From the NCBI GenBank assembly GCA_921293015.1, contig OV121082.1:52410971-52474970 (forward strand): 64,000 nucleotides of DNA. The letters run 5' to 3'. Positions 43,064-53,382 of the stretch are shown here, piece by piece. The notes under the pieces were generated by a model that did not search any database, was not told the DNA's origin, and saw only the letters and a list, made by a program, of their open reading frames with translations. Source of the DNA: Phorcus lineatus. Taxonomy: Eukaryota > Mollusca > Gastropoda > Trochida > Trochidae. Every line of letters begins with the position of its first letter. Position 1 is the first letter of the stretch. The position numbers and the translations under genes were made by a program.

Positions 43064-44275
43064 ATGATGGAGAATAGTTGTCAAGTCATAGATTGTGACA
43101 GGTTCATGGCTCGTCTATATATCAAACTGATGAAGTTTAGGGATCGATTCCTAGATTGTAAAGGGCTTACAGATCGTCATTATATCAAACTGAAAGGGTA
43201 TTGGGGTCAATTCTCAGATTGTGAAGGGCACATATCTCGCTTATATGTCAAACTGAGGGAGTATAGGGGTCGATTCCTAGATTGTGAAGGGATCACAGTT
43301 CGCCTATATGTCAAACTGAGGGAGTATAGGGATCTATTCTCAGATTGTGAAGGCTCATAGCTCACCTTTATTTAAACTGAGAGGGTATAGCAGTCGATTC
43401 TCAGATTGTGATGGGCTCATAGATCGCCTATAAATCAAACTGAGGGAGTATAGGGGTCGATTCCTAGATTGTGAAGGGCTCACCGCATGCCTTTAACTCA
43501 AACCGACGGAGTTTAAGGGTCGATTCTCAGATTGTGAAGGGCTTACAGCTCACTTTTATTTAAACTGAGAGGAAATAGAAGTCGATTCTCAGATTGTGAA
43601 GGGCTCAGATATCGTCATTATGTGAAACTGAGGGAGTATAGGGGCCGATTCATAGATTGTGAAGGGCTCACAGCTCGCTTTTATGTCAAACAGAGGGAGT
43701 ATAGGGGACGATTCCTAGATTGTGAAGGGCTCACAGCTCGCCTATATGTCAAACTGACGGAGCATATAGGTCCATCCTCAGATTGTGAAGTGCTCATAGC
43801 TAGCGTTAATGTCAAACTGTCAGAGTACAGAGATCTATTCTCAGATTGTGAAGGCTCATAGCTCACCTTTGTTTAAACTGAGAGTAAATAGAAGTCGATT
43901 CTCAGATTGTGAAGGGCTCAGGTATCGTCATTATGTGAAACTGAGGGAGTATAGGGGCCGATTCATAGATTGTGAAGGGCTCACAGCGCGTCTATATGTC
44001 AAACTGAGGGAGTATAGGGATTTATTCTCAGATTGTGAAGGGCTCACAACTCGGTTTTATGTCAAACAGAGGGAGTACAATGCCGTTTCCTAGATTGTGA
44101 ATGGCTCACAGCTCGCCTTTATGTCAAACTGACGGAGTAAAAGGGTCGATTCTCAGATTGTGAAAGGCTCATAGCTTGCCTATAAATCAAACTGACGGAG
44201 TATAGGGATCGATTCCCAGATTGTGAAGCTGAGGGAGTATAGGGGTCGATTTCCTAGATTGTGAAGGGTATTGCG
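43064..44275 (+). repeat. Left arm: 63-bp tandem array, about 20 units
   Basis: Units share tcaaactgagggagtatagg, then ggtcgattcctagattgtga and agggctcacagctcgcc. The core AGATTGTGA appears about every 63 bases from 43091 to 44256. Two subtypes alternate (cctagattg and ctcagattg). As 63 is 21 codons, open frames of 79-98 codons appear; they are repeat artefacts (REYRGRFLDCEGLTARLYVKL period), not genes. Confidence 0.9.
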
Positions 44276-44870
44276 CTTGTCTTTGTGTGTTTTTTAGCTA
44301 GTAGAGGGTTAACTTCACATATTGTGAATATGTGGAGGTAGAAAACTAAATTTGTATATCGATTCTGCGATTTTATATTTCATTAATCATAGTTTGCGGT
44401 TACCCGTATAACACTGTTTGGAGAGTGTTACTATTTATGTAGAAGTAAGAATTATTTCTTATATGTGTAAAAGGTTTGCATATGGAATCAATTAATTACA
44501 ATTCACTATGAAAAGTAAACTTAATATCTGAAAAGTTAATTACACTGAAATTTAATTCTTCATTCTCGCTTATTTGTCTTAAGTTAGGATAATTGAGAAT
44601 AATTACTATCTGTATCAACACAAAACACTAATCTCCTTTGGTATGACACTTACACTTTCTTTCAAAAATCAAAGACAACAAACTCTGATGCTTCATTATG
44701 GAAACTTGATAACTGTTACCTTTTCCCCTCATTTTCTTCCTGGACCGTGAGATTGAAAGTTTTTATACGAAAGATGCATAAATCGGAAAGTTACTTAATC
44801 TTTTGAGTTTGTATATGAATAGTTTCTAAATATATGAAATTATAAAATTTATAATACTCGAACGGGTCTA

Positions 44871-45010
44871 GGACAAATGCCACCCGGACATAACCCACCC
44901 GGACAATTGCCACCAGGAAAAATGCCACCTAGGACAAATGCCACCTAGGACAAATGCCACCTAGGACAAATGCCACCCAGACAAAAGCCACCTAGGACAA
45001 ATGCCACCCA
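44871..45010 (+). repeat. 15-16-bp tandem units in the left inverted repeat
   Basis: About nine successive variants of GGACAAATGCCACC(TA), including GGACATAACCCACCC and GGACAATTGCCACCA. The right end (about 46722-46780) keeps only four, so the left end has expanded. Confidence 0.88.
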
Positions 45011-46109
45011 ATATTTTAAAAAGCAACAAAAAAAAAGAAAAAAAAAGATAATATTCATGAAATTACTAGTTGAACATAATATATGAAACACAGAACTGTT
45101 CTTTTTCTCAATCTCACTAAAAATTAAAACTGAGTTTATCTCAATAACTAAAATTAATCTACAACTTAGGTTGATTCCATGTTCAATATATATATATATC
45201 TAATAGTTCTTTTAAGGAAGTGCTAACCCCTTATAATCAAACTAAATGACATAACATTCAGAGATATAATCTTTAGATGTAGTGACGTCATACACTTGGT
45301 TTGGCTGGTATAAAACACCTCCTACTTTTGTTAACAATGTTGTTGATAGTTCTGTGAACTTGGCTCCTCTGTTCTGGTTTGATCTATTTTTAAAATAGTT
45401 CAGTTTGCTAATACTTTTTTCTATTCTTCACTAATGCATAGACACAATATTTGGTTTGGCTATTGTATTCAATATTATATTTACCACATAACTAAATTTT
45501 GGAAATTTGAAAATAAGGATCATTATGAAACACAAATGAAAGCCATAAAACAATGATGTGGTTTACATATGTCAATATTTGCATCGATATGACAGTTTTG
45601 TCGATTTGCAGACTCGTATATTGCAAGGCGAGGGTATATTGTGTAGATTGTTACTCCTAATATACAAAATCATAATTGGTTAATTGTGATTGGATGTTGA
45701 TTTTTAAGGTCATGGTGACTTTTGGTTTGATCCTTAAAAACAACTGCTGTTGCCAAGCAGACGGATTTGCAACTTTGCTTCTATTTGGACACTCATTGAA
45801 AGTTATTTTAGTTACGTTCATTTCTGTGTATTCAAAGAATATAAATTTATTATTTTTCAATAATCTTAAAAATACATACATGAGATGTATGGATGAGGGC
45901 ATTTATAACGAACATCATTCTTATTATTGTTTATTCTCTTATTCATTGAAGATCGTGCTGTATCATCATACAATTAGGATGATAGCGAACACACAAGATA
46001 TAAGTTTACTAGATTTACTAATACTTGATATACATGGCAATCGTGACGTTAGAAGGAACACATTTTTTACGGTATTTGTAAGTATCTACATTGATATGTT
46101 TCCTTTCTT

Positions 46110-46645
46110 AATTTTGGGTCAAGAATTTGTCAGATTATTCATTCTCGCCTCGGGCTTCATTGTAGTGATTTGAAGGTCAAAATTTAACAGATATATCATT
46201 GACAGCCCTTGACAGCCCTGCATGGTCACCCGACCGAAAATGCAGTACACTATTTTTTCATATGCCAAAAGTATATAGACTTAAGAAATCAATCAATCTT
46301 CTTTTCGAAAGGATTTTCTATCAATACGGAACTACGGGGATGTGCATTGCTCACAATCAATGAACAAACTTTATTATTAAAGTCTATTCATAATTATATC
46401 ACTAAATCCGATCGATTTAAAATTCCCCAATAACACAAAATAATGACTGCCAAATTGGTAGAAATTGGTAGAAATGCATTATCTCTGTATATATCTTTGA
46501 ATTTGAAGTATGATTTGACGTATATCTTACATCTGTTTGTATATCTGTATAGATGAAATTGCATTGGAGCGGCCTTGATATAAGCTCTTCGGAGCTTGTT
46601 GACCAATTCGTTCATGTATTATTTCATGAATAAAATATGTTTAAA
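46110..46645 (+). pseudogene. LINE ORF2 C-terminal fragment with 3' UTR
   Basis: In shifting plus frames the sequence reads GSRICQIIHSRLGLHCSDLK, then TENAVHYFFICQKYIDLRNQ, then LLLKSIHNYITKSDRFK. These correspond to the HxRLRLGCSxLN, CxC...E...HYFFxCxxYxxLR and final HxYIxxSxRF blocks at the C-terminus of many LINE ORF2 proteins, with the first zinc-binding cysteines degraded. The 3' UTR has a small stem (aagctcttcggagctt) and ends aataaaatatgtttaaa. It lies inside the nested 9-bp-duplication element. RT and endonuclease are absent. Confidence 0.65.
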
Positions 46646-47879
46646 TCAAAGGTATATATTGCTTCATGTAATATTAAAAACATAACTTTATTTTTTGTCT
46701 TGTAATATTAAAAAAAACTAGGTGGCATTTGTCCTGGTGGCAATTGTCCGGGTGGGTTATGTCCGGGTGGCATTTGTCCTGCTCCCTACTCGAACAGTTA
46801 GCATTTTGTGTTGTCTTGAATAATTAGACCAGATGTCTAGCTGGGTCTGCTTATCAAAGCAACGCGTCACTGTGTAGCGTCTCTACTCAGACTTGCGCCT
46901 AAGTTCGCGTACAATCACATTAACTTCCGCTCTGTAATTTGATGTTTATCTATCGCACGTTATCATGGGGCAAATACTTATGCAATAATGAATTGACTGG
47001 AGTAAAATGTTTAATTGCTCTTCGGTCACACTATGGTCAACATTTTGACACATGCTTTTCTGTAACGTTTATAATAGTTTCCGTTATATCGGTTTGTGAA
47101 TTTTAGAAAGAAATGTTTTCTTTGATTTATTTATTATCTGTTCATGATTCAATATTTTAAGAATATTTTGATATGGAGTGTATTATTTACTACGCTGCAA
47201 GAAGAGTCATATAATGGCATCGTCTCTACTCCGTGCTGCGGCCGTATTGACGGGAGTGGCAAACAACTAATTTCTTTTCTGTGATTTAAACAGTATTTAA
47301 TTTCTATGAAACATGTAATACACAACATTCAGAATATATATATTCAAAAAGGAAAAAGGATTAGCAAACAGGCAGCAAATGCCTAAATAAATGCTTCTCC
47401 TGAATCAAACATGAAATGATTAAGATATCAAGTACATTGGTGAAAATATATATTTGCAATTATTCTTACTAAAATCAAATTCATATTAAGCATTCTCTAC
47501 CTTTGCATTTGGTACAGATTTAATTAAAGAGCTACAAAAATCGGTTGGTATCATTTATGAAATGATATACAGATATTATTAGGGATTCGTTAGCACTCTG
47601 TGACAAGGATTTGTCGCCGCTCAAGGTAGATTTTAATCTTATATCGTTTTTAAAAAAGTATTGATTTCATCGGAATCTATCATATAGTGGGCATTTAAAG
47701 AAGTAATGAAAAGGATCCTGCCGAATGTTTCCACAAGAACAGGTGGGATTTACTAACAACAATAAGTGGACTTGCTTTGCATAGTATATTTTCAATATGA
47801 TGCTGCCATTTTCCATCTTCATTTTCCATTTTCATCTGTGTAAACATGCTTTTATACCCCCTTATATATGACGTAAAGA

Positions 47880-49110
47880 CGACCTATGAGCCCTTCACAA
47901 TCTTAGAATCGACTCTTATACCCTCTCAGTTTCATATATAGGCGAGCTATAAGCCCTTCACAATCTCAGAATTGACTCCTATACCCTCTCGGTTTAAATA
48001 AAGATGAACTGTGAGCCCTTCACAATCTGGGAATCAACCCCCATACCCCTAGCCTTCAGTTTGACTTATAGGCGATTCTGCAATTATCTATAACTATTTT
48101 CACTTTACTTTGTTTCGTGCGGAGGCTGCAGCAGACTTCAATACTAGGCATATACCAGGCAATATTTCAAATCCTATTACGTAACAACATTACGCATTGT
48201 TTCTTTGCTTTTGAAGTTTTATATTTTCTTGTGTTTGTTTCCAGCTTTATGTATCATGTAAAAGAGCGGCGTTCAAATAAGCTATTATCGCTTGTTCGCC
48301 AATCTTTGTTTCATTTTTGGAAATAAAATATGTTTAAACCACTTATAGGCGATACCCCCTCAGTTTGATAAATAGCAAGCTATGAGCCCTTCACAATCTG
48401 AGAATCGACTCCTATACCCTCTCAGTTTCATATATAGGCGAGCTATGAGGCCTTCACAATCTGAGAATCGATCCCTATACTCCGTCAGTTTGACATATAG
48501 GCGAGATGTGAGCCCTTCACAATCTGAGAATCGACCCCTATACTCCCTCAGTTTGACTTAAAGGCGAGCGGTGAGCCCTTCACAATCTAGGAATCGGTCA
48601 CTATACTCCATAAGTTTGACATATAGGCGAGTTGTGAGCTCTTCACAATCTGAGAATCGATTCTTATACTCCCTCAGTGTGACATATAGGCGAGTTGTGA
48701 GCCCTTCACAATCTAGGAATCGGCCCCTGTACTCCCTCAGTTTGACATATAGGCGAGATGTGAGCCATTCACAGTCTGAGAATTGACCCCTATATTCTGT
48801 CAGTTTAATTAAAAGTGCGCTATGAGCCATTCACAGTCTAGGAATCGGCGCCTTTACTGCGTCAGTTTGATTTATAGGAGAGTTGTGATCCCTTCACAAT
48901 CTAAGAATCGACTACTATAGCCTCTCAGTTTAAATAAAGGTGAGCTATGAGCCCTTCAAAATCTAGGAGTCAACCTTTACACCCCCTAAGTTTGACATAA
49001 AGACGAGCTGAGAGTCCTTTACAATCTGGGATTCGGCCCCCATACCCCCTCATTTTGAGAAAGAGACAAGCTCATCACAATCTTGGAATCGATCCTTATA
49101 CTTGCTAAAT
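47880..49110 (-). repeat. Right arm: 63-bp tandem array, about 15 units, inverted
   Basis: The same unit as the left arm in reverse complement: gagcccttcacaatctgaga followed by atcgacccctatactccctc and agtttgacatataggcgag. The array is interrupted by a 264-bp retroposon (48077-48340). Open frames on both strands (48558-48830 minus, 48571-48786 plus) are repeat artefacts. Confidence 0.9.
48077..48340 (+). mobile_element. Short retroposed LINE 3' end with 13-bp target duplication
   Basis: ACTTATAGGCGAT is repeated exactly at 48064-48076 and 48341-48353; the duplicated bases belong to the 63-bp unit. The 264-bp insert ends with ataagctattatcgcttgtt, then a stretch to aaataaaatatgtttaaa, matching the 3' end of the LINE fragment near 46590-46640. 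It is therefore a 5'-truncated copy of that LINE family, or a SINE using its tail, inserted after the arm had formed. Confidence 0.82.
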
Positions 49111-49171
49111 AGAAAAACCTTAATAAGCTAAATAATTCCCATTTTATTATGATGAAAATACTAGTAAAACA

Positions 49172-49315
49172 CAAATTCCCAGATTGTGATCATTCCCAGA
49201 TTGTTTAGGTCGCACAATCTGCAGATTGTTTAAACAATCTAGGAATTCCTAGATTGTGAGCAAACAATCTGCAGATTGTTCAAACAATCTGCAGATTGTG
49301 ATATACCCCAGATTG
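49172..49315 (-). repeat. Right terminal palindromic zone of the foldback element
   Basis: Mirror image of 42853-42990. It contains three ACAATCTGCAGATTGT-type palindromes and the 22-bp palindrome at 49235-49256 (caatctagga/attcctagattg). It ends with CCCAGATTG and then ttcgtaac. Confidence 0.85.
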
Positions 49316-49505
49316 TTCGTAACATCTACACCTCTGTGCATTTATAAGGCTGTTTTTAGAGTTTCATTGAAAACCAGTATTTGTCATATATATGTCTTTT
49401 GGACATGAAAATTTAAGATGTCTTAATTTATATCACCACATCTTACGTTTAGGTTCGTATAAAAGGTAAATAATAAGTTATGAAAATCACGGAATGGCTC
49501 TTTAA

Positions 49506-52434
49506 CTAAGGTGCCTGCACTCTAAGGTAACAAAAAATTTGATTTTCAACTACCTGATTGACCACATCAATCGAATTGCACCGAGTCATATTTCTTTGTG
49601 GTATAAAACTTTCAAATGAACTCTGAAATTTCTACTTTTGAGTCCCATTAAATCAGAGTTTGACAAATACTCTACAGCATGAAGCAATGATTACTTCGTG
49701 TAAATGCTATTGTTATCTAAACCACGGCATTCCTTTTATCTATTAACGGGACAAACACAAACATGAAGAACCTGCAGCTGCTTTTGAATCTTTTCATTGA
49801 GACATTACCTGATTAAGTGGATAAGAACGAGATTGATAGTATGATTAGCCTTGATAGCGCACAATATTTTAAAGGGAAGGCTTGTTAAAGAGAAAGAATA
49901 GCTACCTGATTACCAGCAACGACAGAAGTAAAGAACCTTAAACCAAGAGAAACATTATTTTCATTGCATTAGGATGTCATATTATACTGGAGTGAAAGTG
50001 AAAAAAGAATGAATTAAAAGCAATGTAAAGCATACGGTTAAACTATTAAGTCGACAAAAGACTCTCAAAGCAAGGCAGTTAGGTTTTATAAAAAGGATCA
50101 CGTTTTCGTTGTAACTCTTTCGAAATACATGAAAATGATATGATATTTTCATGCTACTCTGTGCAAAGATATGGATATCGTTATTCTTTATGAAATCACT
50201 GTCTCATTTATTCACAATAGTTCATCACTCACATCAATCTTCTCGAACTCCCTGATGTTTCCAACAATTTTCAGATCTTGCGTGGACTATAGCCCTCAAT
50301 TTCCAGCAGCCCAACCAATAAAAGTTATTGAGCCACAAGCCCGACGACGTCATTCGCAAAGGTGATGACGTAGAACACATAAACGTTCTTAGCTGAAATT
50401 GTAACTAAAACAACTCATGCTTACATTAGTCTAATAAAGGCGATAAACTCAATGAGAGATGCATATTGGCGATGCATTTACTCTGTACTCAATATATCGC
50501 ACTCACGACGCGACTGTTGGCCGAGGAGCCGGCCAGAAACGGACAATAAAATAGAATTGCCAATGTTACAGTGAAGATTGATTTAAGTGTTACCTTTTTG
50601 CTCGGCGATAGTAATCAGTTCAATTCAGTGCTCTGCAAACCTTAATGACAAATATAAAATACATGAGTGATAATCATTTCAAATTACTCTTAAGTCGTAA
50701 ATATAATTAACTGTTAAATCATTATTTAAATGAAAATATCAAAAGTACACCAAAAAATATTAACATTATTCAAATAATTTTTATTTTCATATATATCGAC
50801 GAATTGTCATTTTATATTTGCTGATATGATGCTTATTTTTACTAAAGATTATTCACAATAACTATTGTGAAAGCTGTATTATTATTCAGTGAAACGTTCA
50901 TAAAATGATTTATGTTGCGCGTAACCGTCACACCCAGTGTTTAATCTTAATTTGACGATCCACCTCTTGGTTTTGTATGGGAAGAGCCCCTGTCATCTCA
51001 TTATCATTGTTCCGATACTCTAGACTTATATCAATGATGTAGTTTTTCCTCATGAAGTTCGAGTATTACAATGAAAACACCGGCTATGTACATGTAAAGG
51101 CTCGACATGAGATGATTAAAACTGCTTCTTGGCACTAGATATAATGAATATGTGAAAGGTTTCATTCAGCCCTGTGTTACCTACGATGGTTCCAAAATGA
51201 TTAGGTATTTTGCGTACATACATGTAGACATAAAATTTTGAAACTATGCGGTGAGCGACAAGCTGTAACAGTAGTAACGCGTCTGTGACTGGTAAAACTA
51301 ATGACATCCTGTTCTTCGATTCATAGGCTGGATCCAGTTTGTCAAGATCAGTTGATCATAAATTACATCAGTAATTACCTACGTATAGAGATTTATAGAC
51401 ATACAGCAGTACATTGCCTGCAACACGACTTCAACTGGAGAGGAAATAAGAAATAAAATTGAATGCAGTGTGTGACTTCAGAGAACAACTAAACACGTAT
51501 GTCTTTCTTTCTTTATCATCGTGAGTGCCTGTCACAACAAACGGAATATATCAATCAAAACAGGGTGGTCTCTTCAATCTCAATCGTTTCCAGTAGCAAA
51601 TTTGATCAAAAGTCTATGATTGACACAACCTTTTAAGGAGTTTTCAAAAGATGTTCCTCTCAGTTTGATCTCGAAATGAATATTTGTATTTCAAAGGATA
51701 TGTAACATTTTCGGAGAAGACGTTCATCACATTCTAAAAAACTTAAATCTGCGTTCTGTTACTCGGTAGGTAATGTATCTTTTTTTAAAGTTATTTGAAT
51801 ATATCTGTCCGTGCTTAAAGGCAAGCTGTCTATACTGTCTACTAGTCTTTACGTCACACGGTGAAAAAGGATTGAGTCACAGCTTAAGCTTATTTGTGTC
51901 ATGTGGTTTAGTTCAAACAAGTGAAATGTTATATATTCAATAATGCCGTCATTAAATCTAGGCGATATTTGAAGCTACGAATTTGAAAAGATCTTTGACA
52001 TTTTTGACAAAAAAATGAGGTAGGAAGTGACTTTAGTCAGTTTCAACCACTTAAAGACGCATTTCTGATGTATCCTGTCAGAAGTTCTCGTTTGTTTATG
52101 TTTCACAAACATCTTAGTGATTTGATTAAGTGATTCCTTAATGTCCTTATGCAGAACTAAACAAATAAGAGACATTACATTGACAGGAAATACAAAAATG
52201 TGATATTCCTATCATTATTCAAATTCTAAAAACATTTACAAGAAAAGCGAAAAATATCGATTGAAAAACTTCAGCCGTTAACCTTGTATGGATCACATTC
52301 GTTCCCGTAAAAAAATTTATATCGAGATGAGAGTTTGACTTTGAAACATTTCATATCGACCTTGGCTATTATTTTTTTCACGAAAAAAGACACTGTAAAA
52401 GGTTTATTTCGTTTCACCATGTCAACATCTAGCT
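49506..52434. other. Interval without recognisable features
   Basis: 2.9 kb read in six frames. Short frames (63-66 codons) at 50171, 51116 and 51975 have no motif, and no repeat family was recognised. Confidence 0.45.
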
Positions 52435-52894
52435 TTAAAGGGGCACAGAGTGAGTTATTGGAGTCAAATAAGTCAAACTTTATTTACACCATTTTATCGG
52501 GTTATATTTGTTGATTCCGAAAATCACTCTCGTACTGCTTATCAGTTTAAAATATACAGTTAGCTTTAAATTGTGATTTTTCTAATTGACAAGCGGACAA
52601 TGGCGTGCGCTAATTACTCAAACTTAATTCAGGAATCTTATTTACAGCTGATACAAAGAATTAAATTGGTTGGTATTATTAAGCAGGTCATTCAACAAAT
52701 AATCATGTCAATTGGAAGCAGAATTTAGATTAATAACACCTCTATGGCCATTTTTGTAATTTTTGTAACCAGAAGATATAATAATTTTGTCATCTTAGAG
52801 ATTGAGGATATTTGAACTTAACTCAGGACAGATGATATTTTGACTCTTCTTCAAGCCACAATCAATGTTTGAAACATACAATCTGTCACTTTAA
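52435..52894 (+). mobile_element. TTAA MITE, family A, copy A7
   Basis: TTAA at 52435-52438 and 52891-52894. It begins AAGGGGCACAGAGTGAG and ends acaatctgtcactttaa. Internal family blocks include gcggacaatggc, ctcaaacttaattcagg, tatggccatttttg and gaacttaactcagga. 460 bp, same orientation as copies A3 and A4. Confidence 0.8.
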
Positions 52895-53096
52895 GCATAT
52901 TATCATAGTAGATAGTTTATTACGAGTTTGATTAATGAAGAGGCGGCAAAACTATAATGGGTTTGATATATCTACTTGTATTCAGGTAATGAGAAATCAA
53001 TACTGAGTTTGTATATATTTGTATACAGTTAGAGGGGGCGAATAATTACTTATTATATATTATATTATTATTATTATATTATATTCAATTTGATGT

Positions 53097-53112
53097 ACGT
53101 ATATATATATAC

Positions 53113-53159
<47 letters not shown>
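53097..53159 (+). repeat. AT microsatellite
   Basis: Alternating AT/TA repeat with a few interruptions (acatatacat), about 40 bases left of the Penelope-like element. Confidence 0.92.
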
Positions 53160-53163
<4 letters not shown>

Positions 53164-53201
53164 TAGTAAAAAGAATGTTCAAACTCTATAGTTGTATATA
53201 T

Positions 53202-53275
53202 TAAAAAGAAGAAGATGAAGTTGAATTACATTTGGCAAACGTTTTCAGCAGGTACGAATGTACCTGCTTCATCAG
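53202..53275 (-). repeat. 3' terminal repeat of the Penelope-like element
   Basis: 74-bp inverted partner of 54844-54917. This copy holds the intact hammerhead core, and its outer edge is rich in AAG/GAA. Confidence 0.88.
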
Positions 53276-53285
53276 GCCGTTTAAT
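53230..53285 (-). ncRNA. Hammerhead ribozyme motif (Penelope type)
   Basis: On the minus strand: CUGAUGA at 53276-53270, then stem II (9 bp, agcaggtac paired with gtacctgct, loop attc) at 53269-53248, then GAAA at 53247-53244. Next comes a two-pair stem III with a CG loop (aacgtt) leading to the U-U-U cleavage site at 53240-53238. Stem I is GGC (53279-53277) with GCC (53237-53235). All conserved core bases are present. A very short stem III with a palindromic loop is known for Penelope-like hammerheads, which may act as dimers. It would self-cleave element RNA near its 3' end. Motif seen; activity inferred. Confidence 0.82.
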
Positions 53286-53316
53286 GCAGTAACTGACACT
53301 TAATACATAATACTAT

Positions 53317-53344
53317 GACGTCACACAGGAACTAATGACGTCAT
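53317..53344. promoter_or_regulatory. Two TGACGTCA octamers in the Penelope-like 3' region
   Basis: Exact cAMP-response-element octamers at 53317-53324 and 53337-53344, 20 bases apart, between the GIY-YIG stop and the ribozyme. They could bind bZIP factors; function inferred only. Confidence 0.4.
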
Positions 53345-53382
53345 AATGAACTTGACAACAATAAATTGTATTGTAAGCAACA

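Larger units (their letters stand above)
44864..46786. mobile_element. Nested inverted-repeat element with 9-bp target duplication
   Basis: TACTCGAAC occurs exactly at 44855-44863 and 46787-46795. The left end GGGTCTAGGACAAATGCCAC and the reverse complement of the right end GGGAGCAGGACAAATGCCAC start inverted repeats of about 67 bp with few mismatches, built of ~15-bp units (GGACAAATGCCACC and variants). The length is 1923 bp. A 9-bp duplication suits Mutator-like elements, but no transposase is present and the ends alone do not fix the superfamily. A 165-codon frame (45676-46173) has no transposase motif and partly overlaps a LINE fragment. It lies in the unique middle of the foldback element. 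Confidence 0.82.
44276..47879. other. Unique middle of the foldback element
   Basis: Apart from the nested element (44864-46786) and its LINE fragment, this interval shows no gene. 44276-44863, 45011-46109 and 46796-47879 were read in six frames without finding a transposase motif. Confidence 0.55.
42845..49323. mobile_element. Foldback-type element with inverted tandem-repeat arms
   Basis: A 6.48-kb structure whose two ends are mutual reverse complements. Each end has an outer palindromic zone (42853-42990; 49172-49315) and an inner array of a 63-bp unit (43064-44275; 47880-49110, opposite orientation). The middle (44276-47879) is unique apart from a nested element. The terminal match extends to gtt?cg...CAATCTGGG. 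Candidate target duplication is ATCTAT/ATCTAC (42839-42844, 49324-49329). Long inverted repeats built of tandem units are the hallmark of Foldback/Galileo-type elements. No transposase was found, so it is probably non-autonomous. The superfamily is unknown. Confidence 0.72.
42644..49505 (+). mobile_element. TTAA MITE, family A, copy A6, split by the foldback element
   Basis: The left part carries atcgaaaaccggacagtggc, caaacgtaattttggagact and ccatttatattgga. The right part after 49323 resumes with acctctgtgcatttataagg and ends ggaatggctctttaa (TTAA 49502-49505). Joined across the insertion, the interval from ggac to the ggc of tatggc is 36 bases, equal to copy A3. The left edge at TTAA 42644 is tentative because about 70 bases there are lost or diverged. 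Confidence 0.65.

Noticed and set aside
43064..44275. Regularly spaced repeats resembling a CRISPR array or a repeat-protein gene
   Set aside because: Units are contiguous with no unique spacers, the host is an animal, and the same unit recurs inverted at 47.9-49.1 kb as the other arm of a mobile element. The open frames follow from the 63-bp period.
45676..46173. 165-codon frame as transposase of the nested element
   Set aside because: No DDE, zinc-finger or other transposase motif. Its 3' part overlaps, in another frame, the LINE C-terminal blocks.
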